This document shows, one piece after another, positions 18,210 to 27,869 of a stretch of 64,000 nt of DNA. A program made the position numbers and the translations under genes. Under the pieces are notes generated by a model that ran no database searches, was not told the DNA's origin, and saw only the letters and a list, made by a program, of their open reading frames with translations. This stretch comes from G051132615 sp051132615 (GTDB taxonomy: Bacteria; Pseudomonadota; Gammaproteobacteria; Burkholderiales; Neisseriaceae), in the NCBI RefSeq assembly GCF_051132615.1, contig NZ_CP152375.1:1426001-1490000 (forward strand). The letters are read 5' to 3'. The number at the start of each line of letters is the position of its first letter. The stretch's first letter is position 1.

Positions 18210-19778
18210 ATGGTTAATCGATCTAATATCAGCTTTATTCCAACCCAGAAAATTTTATTTTATATCAATGTATTTAGATTTTTTCTGGTTTTTTTGTTGA
18301 CTTTACTGCATACCGTTTTTGGTTTAACAAATTTATCAAGCATAGAAGGTGTTCTTTTTTACTTATGGGTAAGTGCTTATAGTGTCATTATTTTATTTTT
18401 TGCCATTTATCCTCGATTACCCAAAAGTAAATTTTTATCTCTTTCTATAGTCAATACTTTTGACATTATCATGATGGCCATTTTTATGTACATTAATGGT
18501 AATGTTCAAAATGGATTTGGTATTTTGATTTTACCTTTTGTGGCAACAGCCAGTTTATTGAATTTTGGTCGATATTATTTGGTTTATGGTGCTCTTGCCA
18601 GTATTGCTGTTTTTGTCTGTGTTATTTTGCAGGTTTTTTATAATGTTGACCTAGATATAGAACAAAATAAACTGTATATTTTTCAAGCAGGGTTACTGTC
18701 TACCGCTTGTTTATTTGTGAGTTTTGTCACATCTATTTTATCCAGAGCATTAAAAAGAGCAGCACAGGTGGCAGTGATTCATGAAGATGAAATTGCCAAC
18801 TTAAATAGACTTAATGAATTGGCATTGCAAGGCTTAACTGATGCTGTGATTGTGTTTGATGAGGAAGGTGATATTCAGCAGTTTAATGCACAGGCAAAAA
18901 ACTATTTTCCATTTTTAAAAAGAGGTGAGTATTTTCCTATTTTTCAATCTTCATTGAATAAGTGGAATGAAGAAAAACAAAATACAACTTTTATTATTGA
19001 TGCTGTGATTGGCGACATTAAAATAGTGGGCAGAGCCATTTCAGTAGAAGAGTCTGGTCATCCCTTATTATTGATGTTTTTGCGTTCAACCAATGATTTA
19101 GCAAAAGAGTCACATCGAATTAAATTAGAGTCTTTGGGGCGATTAACCGCTAATATTGCACATGAAGTCAGAAACCCTTTATCCGCTATTCGCCAATCAA
19201 GTGAATTATTGGGTGAAAATTTGGATAAGGCTTCAGATCAACGTTTTGTGAAAATCATCAGTAAAAATGTAGAACGTATTGATCATTTGGTTGAAGAAGT
19301 GTTGACTTTGAATAAGAAAGACAGACTTAATCCTGTTAATATCAATTTAAAGGAATTTATTCATGATTTTTTGTTGGAATTTCAATTAGCCTACCCTGAG
19401 ACAAAAGGAAAAATTGATCTGAGATTTGATCAAAATGTGGAATATATTCTTTTTGACCTTGGACATTTACAGCAAATTTTGGGGAATTTGTTGAATAATG
19501 CTTGGCGTCATGCCAATCAAGAAAAGCCAATTGTGGCCATTTCTGTTATTGAATTGGTTGATCAGAAGGTAGCGATTTCTGTTTTTGATAATGGGGAAGG
19601 GATTAAAGAAGAGGTTTTGGATAAAATATTTGAACCATTCTTTACTACTGAAAAAACAGGAACAGGGTTGGGACTTTATATTGGTCGTGAATTGGCATTA
19701 ACAAATGGTGCCTTCTTAGATTATATTCCCAGTAAAAAATGTTTTGAACTGATATGTAAAGCAATAAAAGATGAATAA
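18210..19778 (+). CDS. pilS: PilS-like membrane sensor histidine kinase
   Basis: This 522-residue protein has about six N-terminal transmembrane helices (residues 15-175), a PAS domain (about 200-295), and a HisKA dimerisation domain with the H-box IAHEVRNPLSAIRQSSELLGE (His near 317). The HATPase_c domain has an N-box NLLNNAWRHA and G-boxes DNGEGI and GTGLGLYIGREL. This is the PilS layout; PilS partners PilR to control type IV pilin transcription through sigma-54. It starts 6 bases after parC and overlaps pilR by 8 bases, so pilS and pilR form a coupled pair. No pil structural gene lies in the window. Confidence 0.88.
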   Translation: MVNRSNISFIPTQKILFYINVFRFFLVFLLTLLHTVFGLTNLSSIEGVLFYLWVSAYSVIILFFAIYPRLPKSKFLSLSIVNTFDIIMMAIFMYINGNVQNGFGILILPFVATASLLNFGRYYLVYGALASIAVFVCVILQVFYNVDLDIEQNKLYIFQAGLLSTACLFVSFVTSILSRALKRAAQVAVIHEDEIANLNRLNELALQGLTDAVIVFDEEGDIQQFNAQAKNYFPFLKRGEYFPIFQSSLNKWNEEKQNTTFIIDAVIGDIKIVGRAISVEESGHPLLLMFLRSTNDLAKESHRIKLESLGRLTANIAHEVRNPLSAIRQSSELLGENLDKASDQRFVKIISKNVERIDHLVEEVLTLNKKDRLNPVNINLKEFIHDFLLEFQLAYPETKGKIDLRFDQNVEYILFDLGHLQQILGNLLNNAWRHANQEKPIVAISVIELVDQKVAISVFDNGEGIKEEVLDKIFEPFFTTEKTGTGLGLYIGRELALTNGAFLDYIPSKKCFELICKAIKDE

Positions 19779-21510
19779 AATAAAATACCCGGTTTTGGTT
19801 GTTGATGATGAAGAAGATTTGCGTGATTTAATTGAAATGACGCTGATCAAAATGGGATTGGCTGTTGATACAGCTGATGGGGTGATACATGCTAAGGAAA
19901 AATTAAGTAAAAATAAATACTCTTTGGTTTTAACTGATATGAGAATGCCTGATGGTACAGGATTGGAAGTAGTTGAATTTATTAATAAAAAAAATTTAGA
20001 TATTCCTGTGGCTGTGATTACTGCCTATGGAAATGCCGATACAGCAGTTATGGCATTAAAAACAGGTGCTTTTGATTATTTACAAAAACCCATTACTTTG
20101 GCTCAATTGAGAACTTTGGTTAAATCAGCTATTAAAATAGATGAAGATCAAGCTGAAAAAGTGAATCTTGTAGAAAAGGAAGAGCCAGCTTCTCCAGCTC
20201 AAAGTAAAGAGGAAACACAAACAGAAAAAAATACACAGGTTCATTCGAATGAACGTATTGTTCAATTATCTGAACAGAAAAAATCACCTTCTTTTTTAGA
20301 AGATATGCCAGAGCGTTTCAGTATGAAAGATGTTTCTGTTGGTAAACAGGAAATTGTCTTTGAAGAGCATGAACCAGATAAATTATCAAATTGGCAAAAA
20401 ACAGAAAAAAATCATTTAATTTTTCATGATGCAGAGCCTGATAAATTATCTGTTGTTAAAGAAAATAAGACACCTAAAGTAGTTATTGAAAAAGAAATTA
20501 ATCTTCCAAAGAAAAAAGAAGAATCAGAACCTATGCCTAGGTTATTGGGACAATCTCCAGCAATGCAGGAAGTAAGAGATATTGTTTATAAACTATCTAA
20601 AAGCACAGTAGCAGTTTATATTTCAGGAGAATCAGGAACAGGTAAAGAACAAGCTGCCAGAAGTATTCATGAGTTATCAGATAGAAAAGATTACCCTTTT
20701 GTTCCAGTGAACTGTGGTGCTATTCCTGAGAATTTAATGGAAAGTGAATTTTTTGGGTATAAAAAAGGAAGTTTTACTGGTGCGGATGCAGATAGAAATG
20801 GTTTTTTCCAAAATGCCAATGGCGGGACTTTATTTTTAGATGAAGTTGCTGATTTACCGTTGACAATGCAAGTAAAGTTATTGCGGGCAATTCAAGAAAA
20901 AATGATCAGAAAAATTGGGGAAACACGAGAAACTTTAGTCGATGTCAGAATTTTATGTGCTACTCATAAAAATTTAGAAAAAGAAGTAGAAGAAGGTCGG
21001 TTCAGACAAGATTTATATTATCGATTAAATGTTATTACGTTAACGATGCCGCCTTTGCGTGAATTGAAAGAAGATATCCCTAAGTTTATTGTTAATTTGT
21101 TGAAAAAATTTAACCCTAATCAGACGATTAAATTGGTTCCTGATGCCTTAAAGGTTTTGCTTAATTATAGCTATCCAGGTAACTTCAGAGAGTTAGAAAA
21201 TATTTTGGAGCGAGCTGTCGCCTTGACAAGCGATAACCGTATTGTTGAAGAAGATTTACAAATTCGTTCTGATCATAAATTGGTTCAAGCCGAATTAAGT
21301 AGTGGTTCAGTAACAGATACAGAAGATGATCTTTTTAGTGCTTTATTGTCGGGTCAAGAAACTTTACAAGATAGGCTTGATTTGGTTGAAAAAGATTTAA
21401 TTTTAAAAGCTTTGGAGCGCACTCGATACAATAGAACGCAAGCGGCTAAATTATTGGGTATTAGTTTCAGATCCATGCGTTATCGTATGGAAAGATTGAA
21501 TATAGAATAA
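19771..21510 (+). CDS. pilR: PilR-like sigma-54 response regulator with unusually long linker
   Basis: This 579-residue protein, about 120 longer than typical PilR, has a receiver domain with phospho-acceptor Asp56 and a sigma-54 AAA+ domain from about residue 253. The latter carries Walker A GESGTGKE near 285, a GSFTGA loop near 333 and Walker B GGTLFLDEVADL. A Fis-type helix-turn-helix ends the protein (TRYNRTQAAKLLGISFRSMRYRMERL). GSFTGA, rather than GAFTGA, is as I recall also in Pseudomonas PilR. The extra length lies in a charged linker (about 125-250) holding two copies of an EPDKLS motif near 199 and 220. It activates transcription with RpoN; the pilin target is inferred. Confidence 0.88.
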   Translation: MNKIKYPVLVVDDEEDLRDLIEMTLIKMGLAVDTADGVIHAKEKLSKNKYSLVLTDMRMPDGTGLEVVEFINKKNLDIPVAVITAYGNADTAVMALKTGAFDYLQKPITLAQLRTLVKSAIKIDEDQAEKVNLVEKEEPASPAQSKEETQTEKNTQVHSNERIVQLSEQKKSPSFLEDMPERFSMKDVSVGKQEIVFEEHEPDKLSNWQKTEKNHLIFHDAEPDKLSVVKENKTPKVVIEKEINLPKKKEESEPMPRLLGQSPAMQEVRDIVYKLSKSTVAVYISGESGTGKEQAARSIHELSDRKDYPFVPVNCGAIPENLMESEFFGYKKGSFTGADADRNGFFQNANGGTLFLDEVADLPLTMQVKLLRAIQEKMIRKIGETRETLVDVRILCATHKNLEKEVEEGRFRQDLYYRLNVITLTMPPLRELKEDIPKFIVNLLKKFNPNQTIKLVPDALKVLLNYSYPGNFRELENILERAVALTSDNRIVEEDLQIRSDHKLVQAELSSGSVTDTEDDLFSALLSGQETLQDRLDLVEKDLILKALERTRYNRTQAAKLLGISFRSMRYRMERLNIE

Positions 21511-21556
21511 AAAAGCGTATGATGCGTATACGTTTTATTGTGAATTTGGTTGATAC

Positions 21557-22588
21557 ATGTTAGAAACAGATAATCTTATTGGACAAAGTGCGCCTCGTTT
21601 AATCAGTGGACAAAAAATGTCTGCTCAAGAAGAGGTGTTAGAGAGGGCTTTGCGTCCGAAATTACTTGATGAATATGTAGGACAAACCAAAGCGCGTACT
21701 CAATTGGAAATTTTCATTCAAGCTGCTAAAAACAGGCAAGAAGCATTAGATCATGTATTGTTATTTGGCCCACCAGGATTGGGTAAAACCACTTTAGCTT
21801 ACATTATTGCTAAGGAGCTTGGTGTGAACTTAAGACAAACATCGGGTCCTGTGTTGGAAAAAGCAGGTGATTTGGCTGCTTTATTGACTAATTTAGAACC
21901 CCATGATGTTTTATTTATTGATGAAATTCATCGATTAAGCCCAGTTGTAGAAGAAATTTTATACCCCGCTTTAGAAGACTATCAATTGGATATCATGATT
22001 GGAGAAGGGCCTGCTGCGCGTTCAGTGAAGATCGATCTGCCCCCATTTACCTTAGTAGGTGCAACAACTCGAGCAGGGATGTTGACCAACCCATTAAGAG
22101 ATCGCTTTGGTATTACCTCTCGTTTAGAATTTTATAACCATGATGAATTGGCTACCATTGTCAGTCGTTCAGCACACTTGTTGGGTTTAAGCCTTTCAGA
22201 AGAAGGTGCCTTTGAAATTGCCAAACGCAGTCGAGGTACACCTCGTATTGTGAACCGATTACTTAGACGAGTAAGAGATTTTGCTGAAGTCAAACATAAT
22301 GGCCAAATTGACCAAAGTATTGCAGATGAGGCATTGAAAATGCTGGATGTTGATCCTGTTGGTTTAGATGTCATGGACAGAAAACTATTAGAAGCCGTTC
22401 TTTATAAGTTTTCTGGTGGACCTGTAGGATTAGATAATATTGCCGCTTCAATTGGCGAGTCGACTGATACCATAGAAGATGTTATTGAACCGTATTTAAT
22501 TCAACAGGGTTTTTTACAAAGAACGCCAAGGGGTCGGATTGCAACCCATTTGGCGTATCAGCATTTTGGCTTATCTGTTCCAGATTAG
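21557..22588 (+). CDS. ruvB: Holliday junction branch-migration ATPase RuvB
   Basis: This 343-residue protein, the usual RuvB length, has Walker A GPPGLGKTT, Walker B LFIDEIH, sensor VGATTRAG and the arginine-finger region DRFGITSRLEFY. A C-terminal winged helix ends in RTPRGRIAT. It forms hexameric rings that drive Holliday junction migration with RuvA. ruvA and ruvC are not adjacent, so the ruv genes are dispersed here. A weak imperfect hairpin in the 46-base gap after pilR may separate the transcripts. It ends 2 bases from the convergent doxX gene. Confidence 0.97.
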   Translation: MLETDNLIGQSAPRLISGQKMSAQEEVLERALRPKLLDEYVGQTKARTQLEIFIQAAKNRQEALDHVLLFGPPGLGKTTLAYIIAKELGVNLRQTSGPVLEKAGDLAALLTNLEPHDVLFIDEIHRLSPVVEEILYPALEDYQLDIMIGEGPAARSVKIDLPPFTLVGATTRAGMLTNPLRDRFGITSRLEFYNHDELATIVSRSAHLLGLSLSEEGAFEIAKRSRGTPRIVNRLLRRVRDFAEVKHNGQIDQSIADEALKMLDVDPVGLDVMDRKLLEAVLYKFSGGPVGLDNIAASIGESTDTIEDVIEPYLIQQGFLQRTPRGRIATHLAYQHFGLSVPD

Positions 22589-22589
22589 T

Positions 22590-23012
22590 TTAAATCAGTT
22601 TTATTTGATTGATTTTTTTTCTATTGATCATGGCATCTATACTTAATTGTCCACCACCAATTGCGATTATTTGTAACAAACCACCAAAAATGGCTATGTT
22701 TTTCAAAAACATCAGTACTTGTATTGAATCAGAAAAATCAATGTGAAATACCACGGATGTGATTAGTGTGAATATCGCAATAATGGTTGCGGTTATTCTG
22801 GTCATCAAACCAAAAAGTAAAGCAAATGCCAAAATGACTTCAATAATAATGGAACCTAAATAAGCTAAAGTAGGAAAAGGTAAACCAGAAGAAGTAATGT
22901 AAGCAATCGTGCCTTCTGGATCCATTATTTTACCGATACCCGCATAAATAAATAAAATAACAATAAATAGACGACCTAAAATCATGACATAGTCTTGAAT
23001 AGTGTGTTTCAT
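22590..23012 (-). CDS. DoxX family membrane protein
   Basis: This 140-residue protein has four hydrophobic helices, opening with ILGRLFIVILFIYAGIGKIMDPEGT, the DoxX signature, and a second motif ILAFALLFGLMTRITATI. DoxX proteins are small inner-membrane proteins linked to redox or thiosulfate metabolism and oxidative-stress protection; the function of this member is unknown. I set the start at the ATG at 23012, which has a clear AAGGAAAG ribosome-binding site; an upstream in-frame ATG would add a charged leader. The divergent LysR gene 135 bases upstream is a candidate regulator, a common DoxX arrangement. Confidence 0.85.
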   Translation of the reverse strand: MKHTIQDYVMILGRLFIVILFIYAGIGKIMDPEGTIAYITSSGLPFPTLAYLGSIIIEVILAFALLFGLMTRITATIIAIFTLITSVVFHIDFSDSIQVLMFLKNIAIFGGLLQIIAIGGGQLSIDAMINRKKINQIKLI

Positions 23013-23146
23013 TTTTTCTTTCCTTTTATGAGTATTAAAGCAAAAGAGCATTGCTTACTTGATGGAAAGTAGTTTATTGTATTATTTTTTTTAGATAAAT
23101 ATCTTTAAAATAGTAAAAGTGTCAACTAATTAGAGACAATTAAATA

Positions 23147-24043
23147 ATGAATAAATTGGAAGATTTACAGATTTTTGTGACTGTGATGCAAACCCTTAGT
23201 TTTACTGAGGCAGCCGATAAATTAGGTTTATCCAAACAGTTTGTCAGCCGTCGGATCATGCAATTAGAAGAAAATCTAGGTGTACGTTTATTACTCAGAA
23301 CAACCAGAAGATTAAATCCGACCAATTTAGGTTACCATTATTATGATCAAATTGAGCCAGTTTTGACCAAAATGGCAGAAATTGAGCAAAGTATAGGGAC
23401 ACAAAATATTGAACCTAAAGGCGTTTTAAGATTAACGGTTCCTGTCAGTTTTACCACCATTGAATTGGGACAAAAAATAGCAGAATTTTTGGCTCTTTAC
23501 CCAAAAGTATCGATTGAAATGGACTTAAGTGATCGGTTTGTTGATTTGGTTGCAGAAGGTTATGATATGGCCATTAGAATTGGTTTTTTACAGGATTCCA
23601 GTATGATTGCCCGTAAATTGACACCAATTAATTTAATTACGTGTTGTAGCCCTGAATATATCAAGCAAAATGGCATACCATTGACACCATATGAGTTAAA
23701 AAATCATGAATGTTTGTTATATGGGCACAGTAAAAATGTAGAATGGCCATTTACCATTGATGGAAAATTGAAAAATATTCCCGTTTTTGGTCGTTATAGA
23801 ACAAATAATGGCGAATTATTAACCGCTGCGGCGATTAAAGGTTTAGGCATTACTTCTCCACCAGAATTTCTTTTAAAAGAAGCAATTAAGTCAAAAAAAT
23901 TGGTGACTATATTAGAGGAATATAACCCAAAACCCAGTGCTGCATATGCTGTTTATCCCTATCATAAACAGTCTTCCCTTTTAATCAATACCTTAGTTGA
24001 ATTTTTAATTGAATCGTTTAAGACAGATTCAATGGCTACATAA
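23147..24043 (+). CDS. LysR family transcriptional regulator
   Basis: This 298-residue protein has an N-terminal winged helix-turn-helix (LSFTEAADKLGLSKQFVSRRIMQLEENLGVRLLLRTTRRL) and a C-terminal periplasmic-binding-like effector domain (PKGVLRLTVPVSF onward). It belongs to the group often found divergent from small oxidoreductase or DoxX genes. Divergence from doxX (22590-23012) suggests it controls that gene and itself from the shared 134-base gap. The effector is unknown. Confidence 0.9.
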   Translation: MNKLEDLQIFVTVMQTLSFTEAADKLGLSKQFVSRRIMQLEENLGVRLLLRTTRRLNPTNLGYHYYDQIEPVLTKMAEIEQSIGTQNIEPKGVLRLTVPVSFTTIELGQKIAEFLALYPKVSIEMDLSDRFVDLVAEGYDMAIRIGFLQDSSMIARKLTPINLITCCSPEYIKQNGIPLTPYELKNHECLLYGHSKNVEWPFTIDGKLKNIPVFGRYRTNNGELLTAAAIKGLGITSPPEFLLKEAIKSKKLVTILEEYNPKPSAAYAVYPYHKQSSLLINTLVEFLIESFKTDSMAT

Positions 24044-24066
24044 AATCATTATTAGGACAAAATAAA

Positions 24067-24567
24067 ATGGTCATTAGATCAGAAGAAAAAGGCGATGAGC
24101 AAGTAATTGATCAATTATTATTGGATGCTTTTAAGGATCAACCATATAGTAATAATACTGAAAATCAAATGGTTCAAAAATTACGCCAAGACAATGGCGT
24201 CACGCTTGCGCTTGTTGCGGGATATAAAGATGAAATTATTGGCTATATTGCATTCAGTAAAATTGTGATCGATAATCAACTGTCTGATTGGGAAGCTTTG
24301 GCACCTGTTTCAGTTTCTCCTCAATGGCAAAATAAGGGGATTGGCCGCCAATTAATTGAAGAAGGTTTAAAAATATTAAAAGGGCGTTTAGTTTCAGGTT
24401 GTGTGTTGGTTGGTTTTCCTGAGTACTATAAGCGTTTTGGTTTTCGCACAACGAATCAACTTAAGGTAGATGGTATACCTCCAGAGTATTTTATGGTTTT
24501 ACCCTTTAATAAAAGTATTCCTGTTGGTACAGTTGAATTTCATTCGGCTTTTTTATCAGACAATTAA
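24067..24567 (+). CDS. GNAT family N-acetyltransferase
   Basis: This 166-residue protein has the acetyl-CoA binding signature VSPQWQNKGIGRQLIEEGL (Q-x-x-G-x-G type) and the downstream VLVGFPEYYKRFGF motif of the predicted N-acetyltransferase YhbS group. It starts 23 bases after the LysR gene on the same strand and could be co-transcribed with it. The substrate is unknown. Confidence 0.88.
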   Translation: MVIRSEEKGDEQVIDQLLLDAFKDQPYSNNTENQMVQKLRQDNGVTLALVAGYKDEIIGYIAFSKIVIDNQLSDWEALAPVSVSPQWQNKGIGRQLIEEGLKILKGRLVSGCVLVGFPEYYKRFGFRTTNQLKVDGIPPEYFMVLPFNKSIPVGTVEFHSAFLSDN

Positions 24568-24602
24568 ACAAGCATGAGATAAAAACGATATAATCTTCAT
24601 TC

Positions 24603-25736
24603 ATGCCTTTATTTGACACTAAATTTAAAATGAATCATTTTTCCCAATATATTATTGACCCGAGACAATACCCTGATACAGCCCCAACCAATATGTTATT
24701 GCATCAGGCAGAACAGATTATTCGATCTGATTCGAAAACAAAAGCGCATTTAATTTCGTTATTGACCCAAAATTTACATAATTATTTGCAAGAGCATAAT
24801 ACCTTGCCCATTTCAGTTGCTTTAGCGATGGTAAGCAATAGAACGCAATATCAAACAATTTGGCAAGCTTTGGATATGGTTTTATGGCAGCAGCCATTTG
24901 CTTTTGTGGTATTGCCTGTTGTGATGGTGATTGGGAGTGAACAGCAAACCATTATCCAAAATAATATACCCGAAGAAAAATTAACAGAATGCTTGTTGAA
25001 ACAAGGTCTGATAAAAAATACTCAGGATATTGTTTGGGCAAAAAATTGGCTTGATGATCAACAATTTTCGGGTATTAAAATTGATGAGTGGTTTTTAGCC
25101 AGTCAAAGTCAGGAAGCGGCAACTGAATTTTTGAATCAATTTAGTGATGAGCAAAAAGAAATTACTTTAGGTCAACAAGTGTTAGTGCAATATGCAGTTG
25201 GTTTGGTTCATTGTAAGGATGAGATTAAATTGAATGCACCAATAAGCCAGTTTGCGATGCCATTAATGAATGTGTTTAATGCTCATTTTACACAACAACA
25301 AGGGTTAACCATTTTTACCAACCCTTTAGCGGTACAGCAACCATTAGCGGCAATGGCTAAAGGCAGCAATATGCGTTTAACAATGGCATTAGATGTTTTT
25401 TGTGCAAATGCAATTAGGGCGATCAGGTTACAAGGATTAAGGGTGGGTGCTGTGGTAGTTGCCCAACAAACTAATTTGCTTATTTTTAGTTTTAGTCCTA
25501 CTGATGACAGTCATCATTTTGAGACACAAGGGTTTGTATGGCCTTTATCTTCAATGGATGATATTGACTTGATTTTAAATAATTTCTTAAATTTATTGAG
25601 TGATTGTCAGGTAGAAAACATTCGGTTTTGCCAACATATTCAAGCAGAAGATCAGCCTTTTTTAAGCTATTTGGCTGCCTTAAAAGAGGATGGTATTCAT
25701 CCTTTTTTTAGCAAAAATATGGAAAAGACCCACTAA
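24603..25736 (+). CDS. Uncharacterised protein, 377 residues
   Basis: I do not recognise this family. The protein is soluble in appearance: no signal peptide, and only a short hydrophobic stretch PFAFVVLPVVMVIG near residue 100. It is rich in glutamine, with regular alternation of helix- and strand-like segments. A GATATAAT sequence at 24588-24595 could be a -10 element; a transcript from it would begin near 24603, making the first ATG leaderless. The ATG ten codons later (24630) is an equal candidate start. It lies between the GNAT gene and the DUF2782-thrB pair, with a 105-base gap after it. Confidence 0.7.
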   Translation: MPLFDTKFKMNHFSQYIIDPRQYPDTAPTNMLLHQAEQIIRSDSKTKAHLISLLTQNLHNYLQEHNTLPISVALAMVSNRTQYQTIWQALDMVLWQQPFAFVVLPVVMVIGSEQQTIIQNNIPEEKLTECLLKQGLIKNTQDIVWAKNWLDDQQFSGIKIDEWFLASQSQEAATEFLNQFSDEQKEITLGQQVLVQYAVGLVHCKDEIKLNAPISQFAMPLMNVFNAHFTQQQGLTIFTNPLAVQQPLAAMAKGSNMRLTMALDVFCANAIRAIRLQGLRVGAVVVAQQTNLLIFSFSPTDDSHHFETQGFVWPLSSMDDIDLILNNFLNLLSDCQVENIRFCQHIQAEDQPFLSYLAALKEDGIHPFFSKNMEKTH

Positions 25737-25841
25737 GTATAAAATAAGATAGGCAGTTTTACTAAAAATGCTTAGAATCAAGGTTGTTGAAGCTTAGATT
25801 TATAGGCTTTTTACTTATAAAAAATCAAGAGGAGTCTTATC

Positions 25842-26240
25842 ATGAAAGCCATTATTGCACCATTATGTTTGCTTTATGGTATTGCATTTGCTGCACCTGA
25901 TATAAATGTACCTCCACCTCCTAGCGTTACTGAATCTGATTTAAATTTAACGGCAAAAGAGTTAGAAGACATTCAAAAAAAACAGCCAAATCAGTTAAAT
26001 AAATCTGCTGAACAATCAAAAACAGAACCTAAAAACAGCGGTGATGCAACCAATGAAGTGCGTGTGATTAAATTAGGTGATGATACAATTGAAGAGTTTC
26101 GTAATAATGGACAAGTATATAAAATAAGGGTTACACCTAAAATAGGTAAACCTTATTATATTCAGCCAAAAAATGCAGATAATCCGATGAGTGATCAACG
26201 CACAAATCCAACCAGTAATTGGAATTTATTTTCATTTTAA
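25842..26240 (+). CDS. DUF2782 family periplasmic protein
   Basis: This 132-residue protein has a signal peptide (residues 1-18, IAFA before APD), a proline-rich PPPPS stretch, a low-complexity charged linker, and a C-terminal DUF2782 core (VRVIKLGDDTIEEFRNNGQVYKIRVTP.IGKPYYI). The function is unknown. A strong GAGGAG ribosome-binding sequence precedes the ATG. In many Beta- and Gammaproteobacteria DUF2782 genes sit near polA or thrB, and here thrB follows by 18 bases, so the two are probably co-transcribed. Confidence 0.82.
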   Translation: MKAIIAPLCLLYGIAFAAPDINVPPPPSVTESDLNLTAKELEDIQKKQPNQLNKSAEQSKTEPKNSGDATNEVRVIKLGDDTIEEFRNNGQVYKIRVTPKIGKPYYIQPKNADNPMSDQRTNPTSNWNLFSF

Positions 26241-26258
26241 CGAATTTGAAGGGAAATT

Positions 26259-27182
26259 ATGTCGGTTTTTACCAGTGTGTCAGAAGAGGACATGCGACAC
26301 TTCTTACAAAATTATGAAATTGGTGATTTGATTGAGTTAAAAGGTATTGCTCAGGGTGTCACAAATACCAATTATTTTGTGACAACCACTAAAAACCGTT
26401 ATGTGTTGACTGTTTTTGAGGTGTTAAAAGCCGATGAACTGCCCTTTTATTTAGAGTTAATGAAATTTTTAAGTAAAAGAGGAGTGGTTGCCCCCGAACC
26501 TATTGAACAAAGGCAGGGGCAATTGTTTGGTTTTTTACATGATAAACCAGCATGTTTAATCAGCTGTTTATCAGGTAGTGATGTTGATATTGCCAATAAT
26601 GAACAATGCTTTGAGGTAGGTGCGATGTTGGCAAAAATGCATGATGTCGGTCAACATTTTGAATTAAACATGGCCAACCCCCGTTTTAGTCATTGGTGGA
26701 ATGAGCAAAGTGAACAATTGTATGCATTGCTACCAAAGCAAGATGCTCAGTTATTAAAAGATACCTTATATGATTTAAATAATAAACCAGATACTGATTT
26801 ACCTTCAGGGGCTATTCATGCGGATTTATTTAAAGACAATGTGTTGATTGATGGCAATAAGGTAACAGGTTTTATTGATTTTTATTATGCTTGTAATGGT
26901 AGTTTTATTTATGATCTGGCTATTGCCATTAATGACTGGGCAAGAACAGATACACATACGATTGATCAGGAGAAAATGAACAGCATGCTTTCAGGTTATA
27001 AAAGTGTGCGATCTTTAACTTTAGCTGAAGAACAATACTTAAATACAGCTCAACAAGCTGCTTGTATACGATTTTGGGTGTCAAGAGCGTTGGATTTTTA
27101 CTTTCCTGCTGAAGGTGAAATGACTTATGTTAAAAACCCAGATACATTTAAAAACCTACTTGTTTGGTTAAGACAACAATAA
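26259..27182 (+). CDS. thrB: Homoserine kinase
   Basis: This 307-residue protein has the aminoglycoside-phosphotransferase fold of the proteobacterial ThrB type: NTNYFVTT for nucleotide binding, a catalytic loop AIHADLFKDNVLI near residue 188, and the metal motif GFIDFYYA. It phosphorylates homoserine to O-phosphohomoserine in threonine synthesis. A GAAGGGAAA ribosome-binding site precedes the ATG. It ends in a strong bidirectional terminator facing the ibr genes. Confidence 0.93.
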   Translation: MSVFTSVSEEDMRHFLQNYEIGDLIELKGIAQGVTNTNYFVTTTKNRYVLTVFEVLKADELPFYLELMKFLSKRGVVAPEPIEQRQGQLFGFLHDKPACLISCLSGSDVDIANNEQCFEVGAMLAKMHDVGQHFELNMANPRFSHWWNEQSEQLYALLPKQDAQLLKDTLYDLNNKPDTDLPSGAIHADLFKDNVLIDGNKVTGFIDFYYACNGSFIYDLAIAINDWARTDTHTIDQEKMNSMLSGYKSVRSLTLAEEQYLNTAQQAACIRFWVSRALDFYFPAEGEMTYVKNPDTFKNLLVWLRQQ

Positions 27183-27196
27183 TAAAACCCTTTTTT

Positions 27197-27224
27197 ATAA
27201 GCCGTTCTTAAAAGAACGGCTTAT
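27197..27224. terminator. Bidirectional terminator between thrB and ibrB
   Basis: ATAAGCCGTTCTT (27197-27209) and AAGAACGGCTTAT (27212-27224) form a perfect 13-bp stem with T-runs on both sides, between convergent genes. Confidence 0.9.
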
Positions 27225-27227
27225 TTT

Positions 27228-27869
27228 TTAACGAACAGTCCACGCTTCAGAAAAAGCATCCCCTTCAAACATTTCTGCTAATCCACTGATTTGTTTTAAT
27301 CTTAAAACTTCATCTAAATCCATCCCCAGCTCTTTGGCAATTTTTTTGTCTTCCCATCCTAAACGGGCCAAATCTTGGACAATATCAGACATTGCCATAA
27401 TTTGGTGTTTTCCTCTTGCTCTATTATGACGAATTGTGGCGGCTATACGATCGGGTTTTTCTTTTTGGGTATCCTTAATACAGGTAATGGGTAAGTAGTT
27501 TTTTAAGCGCGTATTGATGCTTTTTTTGCCTTTACCCAGCATATAACGGTGAAACCCATCAACTATTGTGTAACGATTGTTATGAGCATAGACAACGATA
27601 GGTTGAGTAAACCCATCTTGATTAAGAGAAGTTGATAATAGCCTTTTTTCTATGGGGGCCATTGCATTAGGGTTATATTCATTTGCTTGGATTTTTTGTG
27701 CTTTTACCCACAACACACAATCAATCGGTTCATCAGCAAAAGGGCTATATTGATGCAGCCATTTTTTGATTTGGTTGATGGTATTTATTTTATCTTCAAT
27801 AGACATCTTACTGAGTTGTTCCATTATTGGCTGGAACAACTCTTCTATTTTTTTCACATGATTCCCCAT
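27228..27869 (-). CDS. ibrB: ParB-like nuclease-domain protein, IbrB-like
   Basis: This 213-residue protein has a ParB/Srx-type N-terminal fold with the motif VDGFHRYMLGK near residue 100, ATIRHNRARGKHQI (the ParB-like arginine motif), and a C-terminal helix-turn-helix-like LARLGWEDKKIAKELGMDLDEVLRL. It overlaps the end of ibrA by 16 bases, a tight pair. The ParB-like/PAPS-reductase-like pair matches IbrA-IbrB of Escherichia coli, reported as regulators of immunoglobulin-binding genes. The domain is also found in mobile and DNA-modification loci. Here it is unlikely to be the chromosome-partition ParB, which is longer and paired with ParA. Confidence 0.8.
   Translation of the reverse strand: MGNHVKKIEELFQPIMEQLSKMSIEDKINTINQIKKWLHQYSPFADEPIDCVLWVKAQKIQANEYNPNAMAPIEKRLLSTSLNQDGFTQPIVVYAHNNRYTIVDGFHRYMLGKGKKSINTRLKNYLPITCIKDTQKEKPDRIAATIRHNRARGKHQIMAMSDIVQDLARLGWEDKKIAKELGMDLDEVLRLKQISGLAEMFEGDAFSEAWTVR

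Noticed and set aside
21511..21540. A terminator after pilR
   Set aside because: The repeat CGTAT/ATACG is short and imperfect, and no convincing stem with T-run forms.
27228..27869. The ParB-like protein as the partner of the three parS sites
   Set aside because: It lacks the length and the ParA neighbour of chromosomal ParB, and its closest context match is IbrB.
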